Assembly: GCA_951802425.1 (NCBI GenBank)
Contig: OX637802.1
Span: 2,108,001-2,172,000 of the forward strand
Reading direction: 5' to 3'
Source: Clavaria fumosa
Taxonomy: Eukaryota; Basidiomycota; Agaricomycetes; Agaricales; Clavariaceae
Length of the DNA stretch: 64,000 bases
Both the position numbers and the translations under genes were made by a program. The notes under the pieces are model-generated. The model did no database searches. It worked only from the letters and a program-made list of their open reading frames with translations, and was not told where the DNA came from. How positions within the stretch are numbered: the first letter of the stretch is position 1; each line of letters starts with the position of its first letter. Below, in pieces: positions 1 through 11,179 of this stretch.

Positions 1-179
1 ATATTCAAACCTGTGCATGGCCCACCCCCCCATTTCCTTTTGTAGCTTACTTCACTTCTTTATTCGCCCCTGTCGCACAGACTCTTTCTACTCACTAGAA
101 CCATTACTGCTGTAATAACTAGTCTACTGTCCTTACTTGCTACCCCCTCTCACCATGCCAGTATATAGTTTGTGAATAC

Positions 180-905
180 CATGCACTGTACTCCCAATGA
201 CTCTTGTTGCTTGGGAGCTTAACCACTTATTTAATATGATTCTGTATATACTCTAATGCCTGTTGATATGCAGGGTCACTTTCCTCCCACCATTTGTCCA
301 AGCCTAACCTTTGCTCCAGGTCCTCAACAATGTTCATCATAAGAGCAAGCTTCCCAGCCACAGCTTTTCACAATGCTTCTTGGGAGTGAGCAGTGGAGTG
401 GGTACTCTTGGAGAGATGACCAGCAGTCACAAAATTGGTAGGGGTATATGTCATGAAAGGAACAGTTGTAATTCCACTGTAAACTTGCCTGTCAAGGAAG
501 TCAATAAATATCTGCTGGATGAACATATGACCTACTCTGCATGCTTCAGGCCCTGCAGAGCCTCTACATATGACATGGCAAGAATGTCTTCTTCAGGTTT
601 GTGGGCAAGATTCTTCAGATACTCAAACTCTTCGGTGTGCCAACTTTCAAAATCATGTGCCTGGAAGCCAAAGGTGCATTTAAAGGCCTCAAGCTCAACA
701 GTATACTCAGAGATTATTGTGAGGGCTTGCTTGTAATTGTTGAGGATGAAATTACCTGAATTGTTTGCAGTCAGTTTAAGTAAAGACAATTTGTTGGCAT
801 TAGGCATACTGAGCTCAAGGTACTTGTCATGGTCCCACTGGTCAAAGTGAAGGTCAATGTATTGATGCCAGTGGAAGTGTGAGGAATGTCATATAAGGTG
901 AGTGA
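180..905 (-). pseudogene. KDZ transposase C-terminal fragment, decayed
   Basis: On the minus strand the pieces read HFDQWDHDKYLEL, then NYKQALTIISEYTVELEAF, then KPEEDILAMSYVEALQGL, and further down EDLEQRLGLDKWWEESDPAY. This order and wording match the C-terminal half of Kyakuja-Dileera-Zisupton transposases as I know them. Only one stretch (about 532-807) is open for 91 codons. The rest is broken by stops and frame changes, and no catalytic motif lies in the window, so it is a relic. CpG is very rare here. The fragment sits downstream, in its own direction, of a decayed gypsy pol, which may have inserted into it. Family assignment is by recognition of conserved wording, not by search. Confidence 0.5.
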
Positions 906-999
906 CAGTGTTGGATGACACAAAGACACATTCACACATCATTGGAATTGGCTCCTGCATTATTTTTGAGTTGTTGGAGGTGTTCTTGGGCATAAGGGT

Positions 1000-2050
1000 C
1001 ATGGGTGAGTGCACTCCAGATTCAGTAGTGTATTACTGCCAAGTCCATTGTGACTGCCACAAGGACCTGTCTAGGGTTAAACAAAGATTGAAAGTTTTGT
1101 GGGTTAGCTTGGGCATCAGCCCTATCTTCCTCTTTAGGGTAAATGTCTGAGCAGTGGGTAAGCATGTTGGGTTTTGTTCCAAGGCAACCCAGATGGTATT
1201 TGATAACAAAGTTGAAGCTGGAGAGGAATTCTGACCAGTGGGCTTGCTGTTGGGAGAGTTGTTTCACACTATGGTGTATTCTGACCCATCTGTCTATATG
1301 ACAGTGGGGTTTTCTGGGTCATAATGTGCAAGGACTGGAGTGGATGTAAATGCCAACTTCAAGCAGTTAAATGCCACTTGGCAGTCCACAGTCCAGTTGA
1401 AGTGGAGCCCTTTCCGCATAAGGTTATTGAGTGGTCAGGTTATTCTCAAGTAGCCATGGATGAATCATTGGTAAAAATTTGCAAAACCTAAGAATGACTG
1501 TGTTTCTTTGACATTAGTGGGTCTCAGCCAGGTCAGAATGGCATCAATTTTCACAGAGTCCATAGAAATTCCACCAGGTGAAACAATGAAACCCAAATAC
1601 TCAATGGAATTAAGGTGGAAACTTGATTTCAATGGGTTTGCATGAAGTTGGTTGTCATGGAGCTGCTGTAGGATGCAGTGGATGTGACCCTCAGCTCTAT
1701 CATGTTGTCAGAGTAAATTATGATATCATTAAGATAGATGACCATGAAGGAGTTGACCATGTTGGCAAAGATATCATTCATAAACTGCTGGAGCATTGCT
1801 GGAGCATTGGTTAGTCCAAAAGGCATCACCAGGTACTCAAAGGCACCATATTGGGTGCAGAAGGTGGTCTTCCACTCATCACCCTCCTTGATGCAGACAT
1901 TGTTATATCTGATGCAGAGGTCAATTTTCAAGTAAATCCACACACCCCATACTTCAATGGTAAGAAAGTATTTGTGCTCCCTGTTGGGTAACTGCTGGAG
2001 TATGTTCTGCAAAATATTGCCCTCCATCTCTGCATCTGAAAACATCCAAA
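1000..2050 (-). pseudogene. Ty3/gypsy pol relic (reverse transcriptase and RNase H)
   Basis: The minus strand holds a reverse transcriptase core around 1629-1900, with KEGDEWKTTF, VMPFGLTNAP and the catalytic box degraded to VIYLNDIIIYSDN (normally YLDDIL). An RNase H/connection piece at 1022-1267 has HWSEFLSSFNFVIKYHLG and GTKPNMLTH. The first catalytic Asp of the YLDD box is Asn, and the frame is broken between the two pieces, so it cannot be active. It belongs to the chromovirus-like gypsy group by motif wording. No LTR could be assigned. Sequence on either side is equally poor in CpG, so decay looks old. Confidence 0.75.
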
Positions 2051-2999
2051 TATCCTTAAGAACAAGGAACTTGTTTGGATGTCCATGGGATGGATGTGCC
2101 AGACATGCATTGCATGCCCCTTGATGGAATTGGCTTGGAAATCAACCAGGGGACTCTCTGTTGTGATAAACAGTTGGTCGGCAACAGCATATTCATATTG
2201 AATCTGGCCCCCAGTGGCAAGGACATGTTTGACAGCAAGATCATACCCAATTGCTGATTGGTGCACAAAAGCAAAGCTGGCAAATAGGTGAATAATGCTT
2301 TCATGATCCTGAAATAGATGTTAGTTATATATGCATGGTGAGAAGTCTTACACTAACATTCCTCAGTCCAAATAATTGGCATGGTGGGCATGACACCAGA
2401 TTGGGCAAAATGCCACACCCTTAAATTCATGTCCTCAATGGTGATGCCAGATGTAAATTGATGACAGGGATCAGTCTTCAAAATGTGGGAACCATTTGCC
2501 AAAAGCTTTTTTGCATTCTACAAAACAGAGATTAAACAGTGCCAGAGATTCACACATGTCATAACAGTCTTGTAGTTATCTTCCTTCTTAGATTCCATTG
2601 GCACAACTGTATTCTCCCAACTCCTGCAGCTTCTCAGTGGCTTCTCAGTGGGGACCAGTTCAGTTACAGTCACCAGCTCTATGATTGTTCTTGGATGAAG
2701 AAGATTTTCCTCAGTGGTCCTGCATTCATGTTGTAGACACCAATAATTGAATGAAATGTACATGTCATTGCTGACACATGTGGGTCCACAGCTCAAGCTA
2801 TGGCCACTGGGGACATTATTGTCCCAGATGGCTTTCTCCCTTCCTTTGTTCACTATGTGTTGGAGGAATGGTGCCCTCTTAAGCTCTCTCTCAACCTGGC
2901 TTCAAATCATTTGAGAACCTCTGGAAAAATTTATATGAACACCTGTTCCTATGTGTTTTGCAACTGACATCTTGCTGTGTCCTTGAGGCTGAAGCCATT
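2051..2999. other. Unassigned, CpG-poor sequence
   Basis: No gene recognised. Minus-strand open stretches at 2056-2304 and 2518-2853 have no motif I know. Their codon patterns suggest old coding DNA, possibly the gag/protease side of the gypsy relic, but this is a guess. Confidence 0.3.
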
Positions 3000-3126
3000 C
3001 TTGGGTGACCTAAGATTTCAGCTGAGCTGATTATGCAATATCTCAGCCAACACTTGGCCAGGACTATAATCAGTCAAAATGGGCTGGCCCTATAAGATAG
3101 GGATTAGGTATATTGAAGGGTGTGTT
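3000..3126 (-). repeat. Inverted, diverged copy of the Harbinger-associated sequence at 31.49-31.62 kb
   Basis: The run from GGGTGACCTAAGAT to GCTGGCCCTATAAGAT and on to GAAGGGTGTGT matches the reverse complement of 31,490-31,620. The internal word TCAAAATGGGCTGGCCC is identical in both. It is likely the terminal part of the same DNA-transposon family, here without coding sequence. Confidence 0.55.
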
Positions 3127-3127
3127 A

Positions 3128-3305
3128 GCAAGGGGGCACCTCCAGGAGGGCACCCAAGGCCAGGAAGAAACCCAGGACCAGGAGAGCCAGGAGAATAAAA
3201 AGGACCAGGAGGACCAGGACCAGGAGAGCCAGGAGGACTAGGAGGACCAGGAGGACCAGAACTAAGACCAGGACCAGGACCAGGACTAGCATTAGGACCA
3301 GGACA
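3128..3305. repeat. AGGACC-type microsatellite
   Basis: About 180 bp of imperfect AGGACC/AGGAGGACC repeats. Its reading as a Leu/Val-rich protein on the minus strand is an artefact of the repeat. Confidence 0.9.
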
Positions 3306-3319
3306 TCCTCAAGGATCAA

Positions 3320-4790
3320 TTTGATCTAGGTGACCACCCAATAAGAATGGGCACATGAGAAATTAACTTAAATTTTGCTAACCTGGGGATAAGGACAACA
3401 TACAGAGGTTGCCCATAGTGGAAATGCTTGATGCTCTTGAAGTCACCAATGCAAAAATCCATAAGATGGCTAGTTTCTGCCCTGAATTTTAGAGAAAGCA
3501 CCATGTAAAATGGTGAGGGTCAGCATTTGGAAAAAATTCACACACTCTGGAATTCATGATGGAGGTGGATCCAAGATAGTGTCATTGACAGTCCCCATCA
3601 AATAATCTACCCTACCCAGACTGGATGAGCCTTCCTCTCACTTCACCAAGACCATGCCAAGACCCTTCCTGTTCATCACTGCCTTCCCTCCCCTCACCAC
3701 TCCCTTCCTGTTTCAGTCTGCCCCTTGCTCAGTACTGCTATTGTGATTCTTCATGATTCCCTATGTGTAGCCTCATTCCAGGACATGTGGCTCACAGTCC
3801 ACACTGCCTCACCCTATAGTGTATGTAGAATTTTTGGTTCAAGTCGGTTTGTGGGGCACCTGTTGTCACACTAGAAGCAAGTTAGTGAACAGAAGAGGAC
3901 AAATAGAAGACCACTTACTCATCTGATGGACAGTGCACACAGGCAATGTCCTAGGTTTACTAGGATCCTCCCCATCTACCTTGATCTCCACAAGCTGAGT
4001 CCCATCAGCCATCCTCACTGTCTTGACAACAGTTCCATATAGGATGCCTAAGTGCCCAAAGATCCAGACTCTGGTGCCATTGGGGAAGTGGGGAGGAGAG
4101 TCCATGAGTTTAGAATGTGGAGTTTATTGTTAGAGAATAGCAGTTGAAATGAGATGAGAGAAGAATGAGAGAGCGAATAGCTGCACCTGCATTGTTCAGA
4201 GTGTCACGTGATGAGCACGTGACAACAATGGATGCACCTGCGCCACACCAAGGCCACACCCCCAGAACACATTTATTTTCCACCACCACCACTACCTTTT
4301 ACCACCACCACTACACTCTATTCCTACTCAGACCACTCAGAAACACTAGTATGTTCTTGATTCTACACTATTAGAGATTCTCTAATGTGCTATTCCAAGC
4401 AGAATGTTCTTTTTCACTATTGTCAATATGGATCAGGCCTCCCTCCTTGGGCAGGACCTCCCCTCTCTCTCCTGGGGAATCACCATTCACCCCATCGACC
4501 CCATTGTCCCCTGGACAATGATAGGAGTGTGGCTAGATGGACAGGTTGTCCCAGTTATTTTTGGTCCAGTGGCTCATGTTAGACCAGATAGGATTTCTTT
4601 TCATCTTTTTCATGACCACCCTCAGCTCCCCTCTCATGTCTTTATTATGAGAAGACCAGGGATGTATAACTTTACTGTCCCTGTCCTATGTTCTGAACTC
4701 TTTTACTATGACTTGTAATTTCCTTCACCTCCTTGATTTTTTTTGTTCTATGGCAATAATGATGTTCTGATTCAGTTACAAGTCAAATGA
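3320..4790. other. No recognised gene; CACGTGAC inverted words and two orphan open stretches
   Basis: A 79-codon minus frame (3866-4105) and a plus frame starting at 4428 (reading MDQASLLGQDL, ending at 4718) are open, but I recognise neither. At about 4205-4222 GTCACGTG and CACGTGAC face each other, like the ends of a small inverted-repeat element. Nothing else is supported. Confidence 0.3.
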
Positions 4791-4794
4791 GGGA

Positions 4795-5395
4795 AATGGA
4801 GTACCTCTACAGGCCTATGGAAGGTCTATCATATTACATAAGCCTATGGAAGGCAAAGATCATGTTACATAAGCCTATGGAAGGCTAATGAATGTCATGG
4901 AAGCCTATGGAAGGCTGAAGAATGTTATGGAAGCCTATGGAAGGCTAAAAGAATGTTATGGGAGCCTATGGAAGGCTAAAGAATGTTATGGAAGCCTATA
5001 GAACATCATTCAAAGACAGTCATGGAAGGTTATGGAAAGTTATGGAAAGTCTTGGAACATTATGGAACATTCTAGAATTTGAAGGAAGCTCATGGAATGT
5101 CATGGAAAGTTATGGAAAGCTATGGAAACTCAAAGAAAGTTATGGAAGTTTATGGAAGGTTCTAGAAGAACAGTAGAACATTGTAGAATGTTCTAGAATT
5201 TGATGGAAGCTCATGGAATGTCATGGAATGCCATGGAATGCCATGGAAACTCAAGGAAAGTCATGGAAGTTTATAGAAGGTTCTAGAAGGTCAAGGAAGG
5301 CTACTGGAAGCTTATGTAAACCTTATAGAATGTCAAGGAAGTCACATGGACATGTTATGGAACATTACTGGAATGTAATGGACATTACTCAGCAG
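4795..5395. repeat. Degenerate TATGGAA-rich minisatellite
   Basis: About 600 bp of imperfect copies of words such as GCCTATGGAAGGCT and GTTATGGAA, with units of roughly 15-30 bp. The short open frames inside are repeat artefacts. Confidence 0.85.
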
Positions 5396-5575
5396 GATGA
5401 TTTGTCATTTGATTATTCATCTCAACTATAGCTTATTCAGCATTTATATTGTGATTACTCAGCTCATGTATTCTGCTTACTAAGACTCTTTTGTTGATTA
5501 GTAATCTTATTACTAATGGTCTGATGACTCAGCTAGTTACTTTATTTAGTCTACTTTTCCCATGTGCTGACTAAG

Positions 5576-5650
5576 TCAGTCATGTGAAAGTCATGTGACA
5601 GTCATGTGACAGTCATGTGAAAGTCATGTGATCACTAGTATATAAGGCCA
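5576..5650 (+). promoter_or_regulatory. Array of AGTCATGTGA words followed by a TATA box
   Basis: Five copies of GTCATGTGA lie within about 55 bp and are followed by TATATAAGG. This looks like the promoter of an LTR retrotransposon, because the repeat tract and leader-like sequence follow it. CATGTG would be the deaminated form of CACGTG. Function is inferred. Confidence 0.45.
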
Positions 5651-5867
5651 GCTCACTGGTCATTTGCAATATATTCCATCTTAACCTTTAACCACCATCA
5701 TCTCAGCCTGAGTCCAGTAATTGTATAGGGTACTCTAAGTGCAGTACTAATACAACTACTCAGTCATCAATCAGTTGTATAGGATACTCAAGAGCAGTAT
5801 TAATACAGCTACAGTCTATTGAGTTGGATACTCAGTGAAGTATTAACTCAAAGCCCTACAGCCTCAA

Positions 5868-6050
5868 CAACACACACTCAAAGACTATAGGAGTCTATCC
5901 TTAGTCCTCATCACAACACATCCTCAAAGACTATAGGAGTCTATCCTTAGTCCTCATCACAACACATCCTCAAAGACTATAGGAGTCTATCCTTAGTCCT
6001 CATCACAACACATCCTCAAAGACTATAGGAGTCTATCCATAGTCCTCATC
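5868..6050. repeat. 46-bp tandem repeat, nearly four copies
   Basis: The unit contains CCTCAAAGACTATAGGAGTC and TATCCTTAGTCCTCAT and is repeated with almost no change. It lies just after the TATA-bearing segment and before a CTAACA end, so it is probably inside the LTR or leader of an unidentified retroelement. Confidence 0.85.
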
Positions 6051-6217
6051 TGACCCTAACAAAGAGAACAACAGGGGAAAATTTGAGCTCAAGACTGTTC
6101 CAAGGACCCCTGGAAGTTTGATTAACAAGAATACTTCTAATCAAATTTCAACCTGAGACCATTGTAAAGGGAGACGTTGTCAAGGGGACTAAAGGGCATG
6201 CTCGACAAAGGAGGGAT

Positions 6218-6673
6218 TAGTGAATGGCATGGGTAACCCATGGGTAAATTTGACTGTACCCATACCTGCACCTGACAGTACCCTTACCCATGGGTATGGG
6301 TCCACTAAACTGCCGGGTACGGGTATGGGTTTGTACTTCTAACTACGCTATGCACAAATACAATGGTGTCCTACCCATCTGCCATCTCCTCCTCATCTCC
6401 TTCAACTTCAGCCAGTACTGTGACACCCATAACATCATTGTCCTTCACTAGACCTAACTTACTCCACATACCAATGCAAATCACTGCCCAAGTTGACTGA
6501 GCTGACAGCCAAATCTGGACATGCGACAATACGATCCATGCTTGACTGGCTACCCATGTACCCCTATGAAGGGTACGGGTTTTGGAAGGGTCCAGAATCT
6601 GTTACCCATACCCACACCTACCTGTACCCGTGAAGAAAACCTGTGCAGGTACCAATACCCATGCAATTCACTA
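6218..6673. mobile_element. hAT-like MITE (456 bp) with TIRs and perfect 8-bp TSD
   Basis: The left end is TAGTGAATGGCATGGGTA. The right end reads, in reverse complement, TAGTGAATTGCATGGGTA (17 of 18 match). Both sides are flanked by GGAGGGAT, at 6210-6217 and 6674-6681. Many subterminal ACCCAT/GGGTA words occur, typical of hAT elements. No transposase is encoded, so it is non-autonomous. Removing it and one TSD copy rejoins the surrounding sequence cleanly. Confidence 0.85.
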
Positions 6674-6681
6674 GGAGGGAT

Positions 6682-7793
6682 TCCTGGTGTATAGTCCGTA
6701 ATCCGATGGGTATCCAGCCCCATCGTTGCTACCTAAATACACATGTCCCAAGGCAGTGCTACTAGGACATTACAAATCGTACAGATTTGATAAGAATCCA
6801 TCAATCAGATATGCTATCCATCAGATGATCATCGCTCGGCAGCTTCGATTCCAACAGTGTATATACTCCTCATGTCTGGTGAATCAGGTGTGCAGACTCA
6901 GAGGAGAGAGAGGTTGCAAGTGCAGGAGTCAAAGAGGAGGTGGCAGGGTTGTGGGGGGAAGAAAAATAGTTCACAACCAGCAGACATCATTTTTCTTGTT
7001 TTCTTATCTGAAGAGCTGACAAGATTCAGGGGGTAAGAATACAGCCAGTCCTCTCCATCTATGTCATTGATGTGAGTAGAATATTTTGTGGATGCATACA
7101 TCTGATGCTGACCACTGGTGGGCAGACATTGTCAAAAGTTTAGGACTGCAGGTTGTTGGAGCCTATCTTCAGTGTTCAGCACTTTGGAGACACCTTAAAA
7201 TCCTGAACCTAACTGTCAACATGTCTGGGACCAGAGCAGGTGGAACAAGAGTTTGGACAGTGGCAGCTTGATGTTAGGCATGGAAAAAAAGGTATGACAA
7301 CTGCAACCTCAAACTTCCTGAGCACTTTAAGTGGACTAGCAATACATTGGCCTCCCTGGTTCACTTCATCTATCCAGGTTAGTTTGTGTTTAAATAATAC
7401 ATTGGATCCAAGCAGGCATTTCAGATTTCCCTCATCCACCTGATCAGTACTTCATTGATCACATGCTTCTCTCTGCATGGAATGAAAAAATATTAACACC
7501 ACAGCCTTCAGGAGAGGAGAGTCTTCCACAGGGCAGCAGTGGGGAAGGGGATGAGGGAGAAATACTCTATCCAGTGGAACGCCTCAATTCCATCAATGCC
7601 TCTGTGCTTCCATTGGCCAAGCTCACTCTCAAATTGGCTGCACAATCATGGTGTTGAAGAATCTGAATCCAGTGCAAGGAGTTTGCAATGGGACAAGGGG
7701 TATCTTGACATGGATGTCAATAGAGTGCTGGAAGTTCATCTGTTGAGTTGAGCATGCTGGCCAGAAAATTTTCATCCCTCACATCACACTTAC
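6682..7793. other. No gene recognised
   Basis: About 1.1 kb without recognisable coding motif, RNA gene or repeat. Short open frames occur on both strands but none has a known domain. Confidence 0.4.
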
Positions 7794-8063
7794 TGTTATG
7801 GATCTGGTACTAGACATAGATAGAAATGAGTCAATGGGAGTCAGAATGACTCAGACTATTCCCCATTCTATCCATAGTCTAACCTACAGGCCAATTCAAT
7901 GTGGTGGGGTTTAAGAATAAATATTGAATAACTAGTTAATCAAGAGTCAGAGAATTAGGGTGAAGGAACCATGAGATTCCCCTGGTTATCTAGAGCATTC
8001 CAGCTCTATAAACCATCCCTTGATTCTCACTGGTTCTCTAGTTATTCACTAAACATACCTTTG
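7794..8063 (+). repeat. LTR-like fragment beginning TGTTATGGATC
   Basis: Its first ~110 bp match, inverted, the sequence at 27,880-27,994 (shared words GGATCTGGTACT and AGTCTAACCTACAGG). It starts with TG and truncates the gypsy relic that follows. I could not find a convincing TSD or right end. Confidence 0.45.
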
Positions 8064-8067
8064 TATA

Positions 8068-9257
8068 CTCTGATCAGTATGCAGGTGGGTGTGAGATGTG
8101 CCAACAGGTGAAGCCCAACTGTACCAGGCATGCTGCTCTGCTCCATCCACACCCTGTCCCTGAAGGGCCCTGGGCAGTGATCTCTTGGGACATTGTCAGA
8201 CCTTTCCCCCTCTTGCATGGCCACAATGCAATCCTTGTCATTGTTGACAAGTTCACAAAATGGACCATCATTGAAGCAATTGGCCTTGACCTCATGGGAC
8301 TTGGTGCTGCTCGAATCCTTTGAGACTGGGTCTTCCATGACCATGGGGTCCTGCAGAAAGTCATGAGTGACCAAGGGACCCAATTTGTGTCCAGATTCAT
8401 GAGGGAGTTCTATGGGATGATTGGAGTTAAGGCAAACCCAAGTACAGCCTTCCACCCACAGACAGATGGACAGACAGAATGGGTCAACCAGGAGGTTGAG
8501 GTATATCTGCAGGCCTATGTTGACCATCTGCATGATGACTGGGCAGAGTGGCTGTCTATGGCAGAGTTTGCACTCAATAACCATGAGCACTCTGCCACTG
8601 GATTCACACCTTTCTACCTGGAGTATGGCTGGCACCCATGGAACAGTGGAATCTGGCCACCCTCCAAGGTGAACCCTGCTGCAGACAAGTGGATGGCCAA
8701 GCTCACAGAATCCCAAAGAGCAGCCAGGGAAGTGATGGGGAAGGCAGCAGACACAATGAAGGCCAGCTATGATAAGGGGAAGCACCTGAGTCATGAATAC
8801 TCAAAGGGGGACTTAGTCTGGCTAGATACCCAAAACTTAAAAATGGATTGACCCTCCAAGAAGCTTGACAACAAGTGGGCAGGACCTTTCATCATTGAAG
8901 AGAAGGTTGGACCAGTGGCATACCAGCTCAAGCTCCCCTGAGCATGGCGCATTCACTGGGTTTTCAATGAGGTGCTGCTCACCCTGTATGTTGCTCCCTC
9001 TTTCCCTTCTCAGAACTTGCCTCCACCCCCACCTCCCATGATTGATGATGACCACTTGGAGCACAATGTTGAGGAAATTCTTGATGTCAAACAGGTTGGA
9101 TGTGGGGTGAAGTACCTGGTGAAGTGGTTGGGATACCCTGTGGAGGAGAACACCTGGGAGCCTTGGTGGAACCTCACCAATGTGGTGATGCTGCTCTGTG
9201 ACTTCTTCCAGCAGCACCCTGAAAAAGCAAAGTTGGCAGGTCAAGATGCCCAGCCTT
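8068..9257 (+). pseudogene. Gypsy A-family pol relic (integrase and chromodomain), CpG-decayed
   Basis: This is the same protein as gypsy A below, here on the plus strand. It starts in the integrase zinc region (CEMCQQVKPNCT) and runs through VISWDIV, the DDE residues (SDQGTQF, TDGQTEW) to a chromodomain (KYLVKWLGYPVEENTWEP). Arg codons of the better copy are Trp, His, Gln or stop here: around 8320 the sequence matching LLRDRVFRDHG reads with stop, Trp and His in place of Arg. All are C-to-T or G-to-A changes at former CpG. Frames are broken near 8320, 8850 and 8940. The 5' side is cut off by LTR-like sequence. Confidence 0.85.
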
Positions 9258-9269
9258 AAGAGGGGGTGA

Positions 9270-9541
9270 TGTTAGGATTGCTTACATAAGCCATCCCGAA
9301 GAGGAGTTGTGGAGAAACTGGGGAGGGTTGTTGGAAGGTCACATGACCTGTGGCTGAGGGTTGGATTACATAATCCCAAAGTCACATGACCTGCACCTTG
9401 GCACATCATGTGACCCAAGAGGGAATGCCGGCAAATGCCAAAGCATTCAGTATATATACCTTCACTTTTTTTTTTTGTACTCTTTTCCCTGTATGTTAGT
9501 ATTGTTGTCATGACCTTACCTTTAAGTTGTGTGAGACCCTG
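9270..9541 (+). repeat. 3' LTR of the gypsy A-family relic
   Basis: It follows a purine tract (AAGAGGGGGTGA) and begins TGTTAGGAT like the gypsy A LTRs. It shares TGGAAGGTCACATGACC and the TATATA region with them and ends near GTGTGAGACC. Its end abuts copia gag sequence, interrupted by the hAT-like element that follows. Confidence 0.8.
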
Positions 9542-9549
9542 GATGACGA

Positions 9550-10305
9550 TAAGGCATCTCATGAGTGCACTCACAGGTGATTCAGATCCTTACCCATGGG
9601 TCTTACCCACTATCAGAGGCATACTCAGATCTGTGTATTATGAGTATAAAGAGAGATCTGGACCTGTAAGTCAAGTCTATGGGTATCAACAAGCACCTAT
9701 GAGTTTTGACTGAGGATCCAAGTCAAGTCTGGGTCAGGTAAATACCCACAAGTACCTATGGGTACCCAAGGGTACCTGTGAGTTTGGAGTCAGAATACAT
9801 GGCACCATTAGACTACTCAATGATGAGAACATCCTTGCCATCATCCTGCACCACCACATCCTTAGTTCCTTTCAGTCACTTACTCTTCTCTTTGAACACA
9901 GCTAAGATAGTTGATTGTTTTGCAATTGCTCTTGTACTTGTTTGTGAACAAGCCTGTTCATCTGAGTATATTGAAAAGTATTCTGATTCCTACTTTAACA
10001 TAGGCCTGACTGATTTGGTGCTCCAACTTTTGTTGATACTTCTGATGTGGATGATGAGGAGCTACCAAGCTTGGAAGATTAGATGCTAGACAACAGCTGA
10101 AAGTATTGCCTATGAAATTGGTATTTTTTCTCCACTACAGTGGCAGGTACCCGTGTGGGTACCCATGGATGTTTTTCAGCTGTACCCAGATCTGTGGCAG
10201 AGGAATCCAGGAGTTACCTGAATCTGTGAGTTGTGTGACCCACAAGTATTCCCACAGGTTTACTTGTTAAGACTTGTGGGTAACCCGGAGTTGTGAGATG
10301 CCTTA
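9550..10305. mobile_element. hAT-like non-autonomous element (756 bp), TIR TAAGGCATCTCA
   Basis: The ends are perfect inverted repeats, TAAGGCATCTCA and TGAGATGCCTTA. The flanks GATGACGA (9542-9549) and GATGACAA (10,306-10,313) are an 8-bp target duplication differing only by a CpG-to-CpA change. Inside are many GGGTACCC/ACCCATGGG words but no transposase. The family differs from the 6.2-kb MITE. Confidence 0.75.
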
Positions 10306-10873
10306 GATGACAATGATAGAGTTGACATTAGCAATGAATAGATTGTTTGAATACTGTGACAGTAGATTCACAAAACCTATGAGTGGAGAGAGAGCTATCA
10401 ACTGGGACTGCGCAAATGCACTTGTCAAGTCAATCATCACAACGAACATGACTGACAAGATAGTAAACCAAATTGGACACTTCCAAACAGCAGCCAAGAT
10501 CTGGCAGGAGGTTCGATGACTCTTTTCTGGTCAAACTATAACTGACTGGACCCTCACAATAATGGCCCTCATCACCACACAATATGTTGATGGAGAGGAT
10601 CTCGTTGCTCACCTTGCAAAAATGAAAACCCACTGGCGTGACCTGATCCTAATGAACAGGAACATTGATGATGACATGTTTGCCTGTTTTCTCCACATTT
10701 CCATGCCACCCTCCTGGAATTATGTCTTTGCCAGACTACCTGCGAAATACATGGCCACTGAAGTTGAATGTCACATAAAAGATGAACATGGAGTGCGAAC
10801 AAACCAGGAGGCGACAACAAATTCCTACCATACAACCAGCAAGGGAACCAAAACGAGGAATGGAAAGGACAGA
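10306..10873 (+). pseudogene. Ty1/copia gag, 5' half (continues at 24,033)
   Basis: The frame reads MTMIELTLAMNRLFEYCD through AAKIWQEVR, then a TGA at 10,517 (CGA expected), then LFSGQTITDW and FLHISMPPSWNYVFARLP. This is the fungal copia gag (UBN2-like) pattern. It stops where gypsy A is inserted (target ATAGC). The frame resumes beyond 24,032 with the zinc knuckle CTNCKVAGH. The 5' LTR of the copia element is missing, replaced by the gypsy A relic. Confidence 0.7.
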
Positions 10874-10878
10874 ATAGC
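10874..10878. repeat. Target site duplication ATAGC of gypsy A (left)
   Basis: The same five bases occur at 24,028-24,032, on the other side of the element. Joining the flanks restores the copia gag reading. Confidence 0.85.
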
Positions 10879-11168
10879 TATCAGACTGGGTCTCACACAA
10901 CTTAAGCATAAGGTCATGACGACAATACTAAGATAAGGGGAAAAGGGTACAAGAATGGAAAAGACGTAGTATATATAGCGAATGCTTCGGCATTTGCCGG
11001 CGTTCCCACGCTCGGACCTCTCAGATCACGTGATGCGCCCAGGCCCAGGTCATGTGATCTTACGATTATGTAATCTGACCACAGCCACAGGTCATGTGAC
11101 CTTCCAACAACCCTCCCCAGTTTCTCCACAACTGCACTTTGGGATGGCTTACATAAGCGATCCTAACA
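10879..11168 (-). repeat. Gypsy A 3' LTR
   Basis: Read on the minus strand it starts TGTTAGGATCGC and ends CCAGTCTGATA. It matches the 5' LTR almost base for base apart from one 41-bp indel. It contains GCTATATATACTACG as a TATA box. Confidence 0.9.
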
Positions 11169-11179
11169 TCACCCCCCTC

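Noticed and set aside
3128..3319. Leu/Val-rich open frame resembling a membrane protein
   Set aside because: It is the translation of an AGGACC microsatellite.
8042..8794. 250-codon minus-strand frame
   Set aside because: Antisense of the decayed integrase; low CpG leaves long shadow frames.
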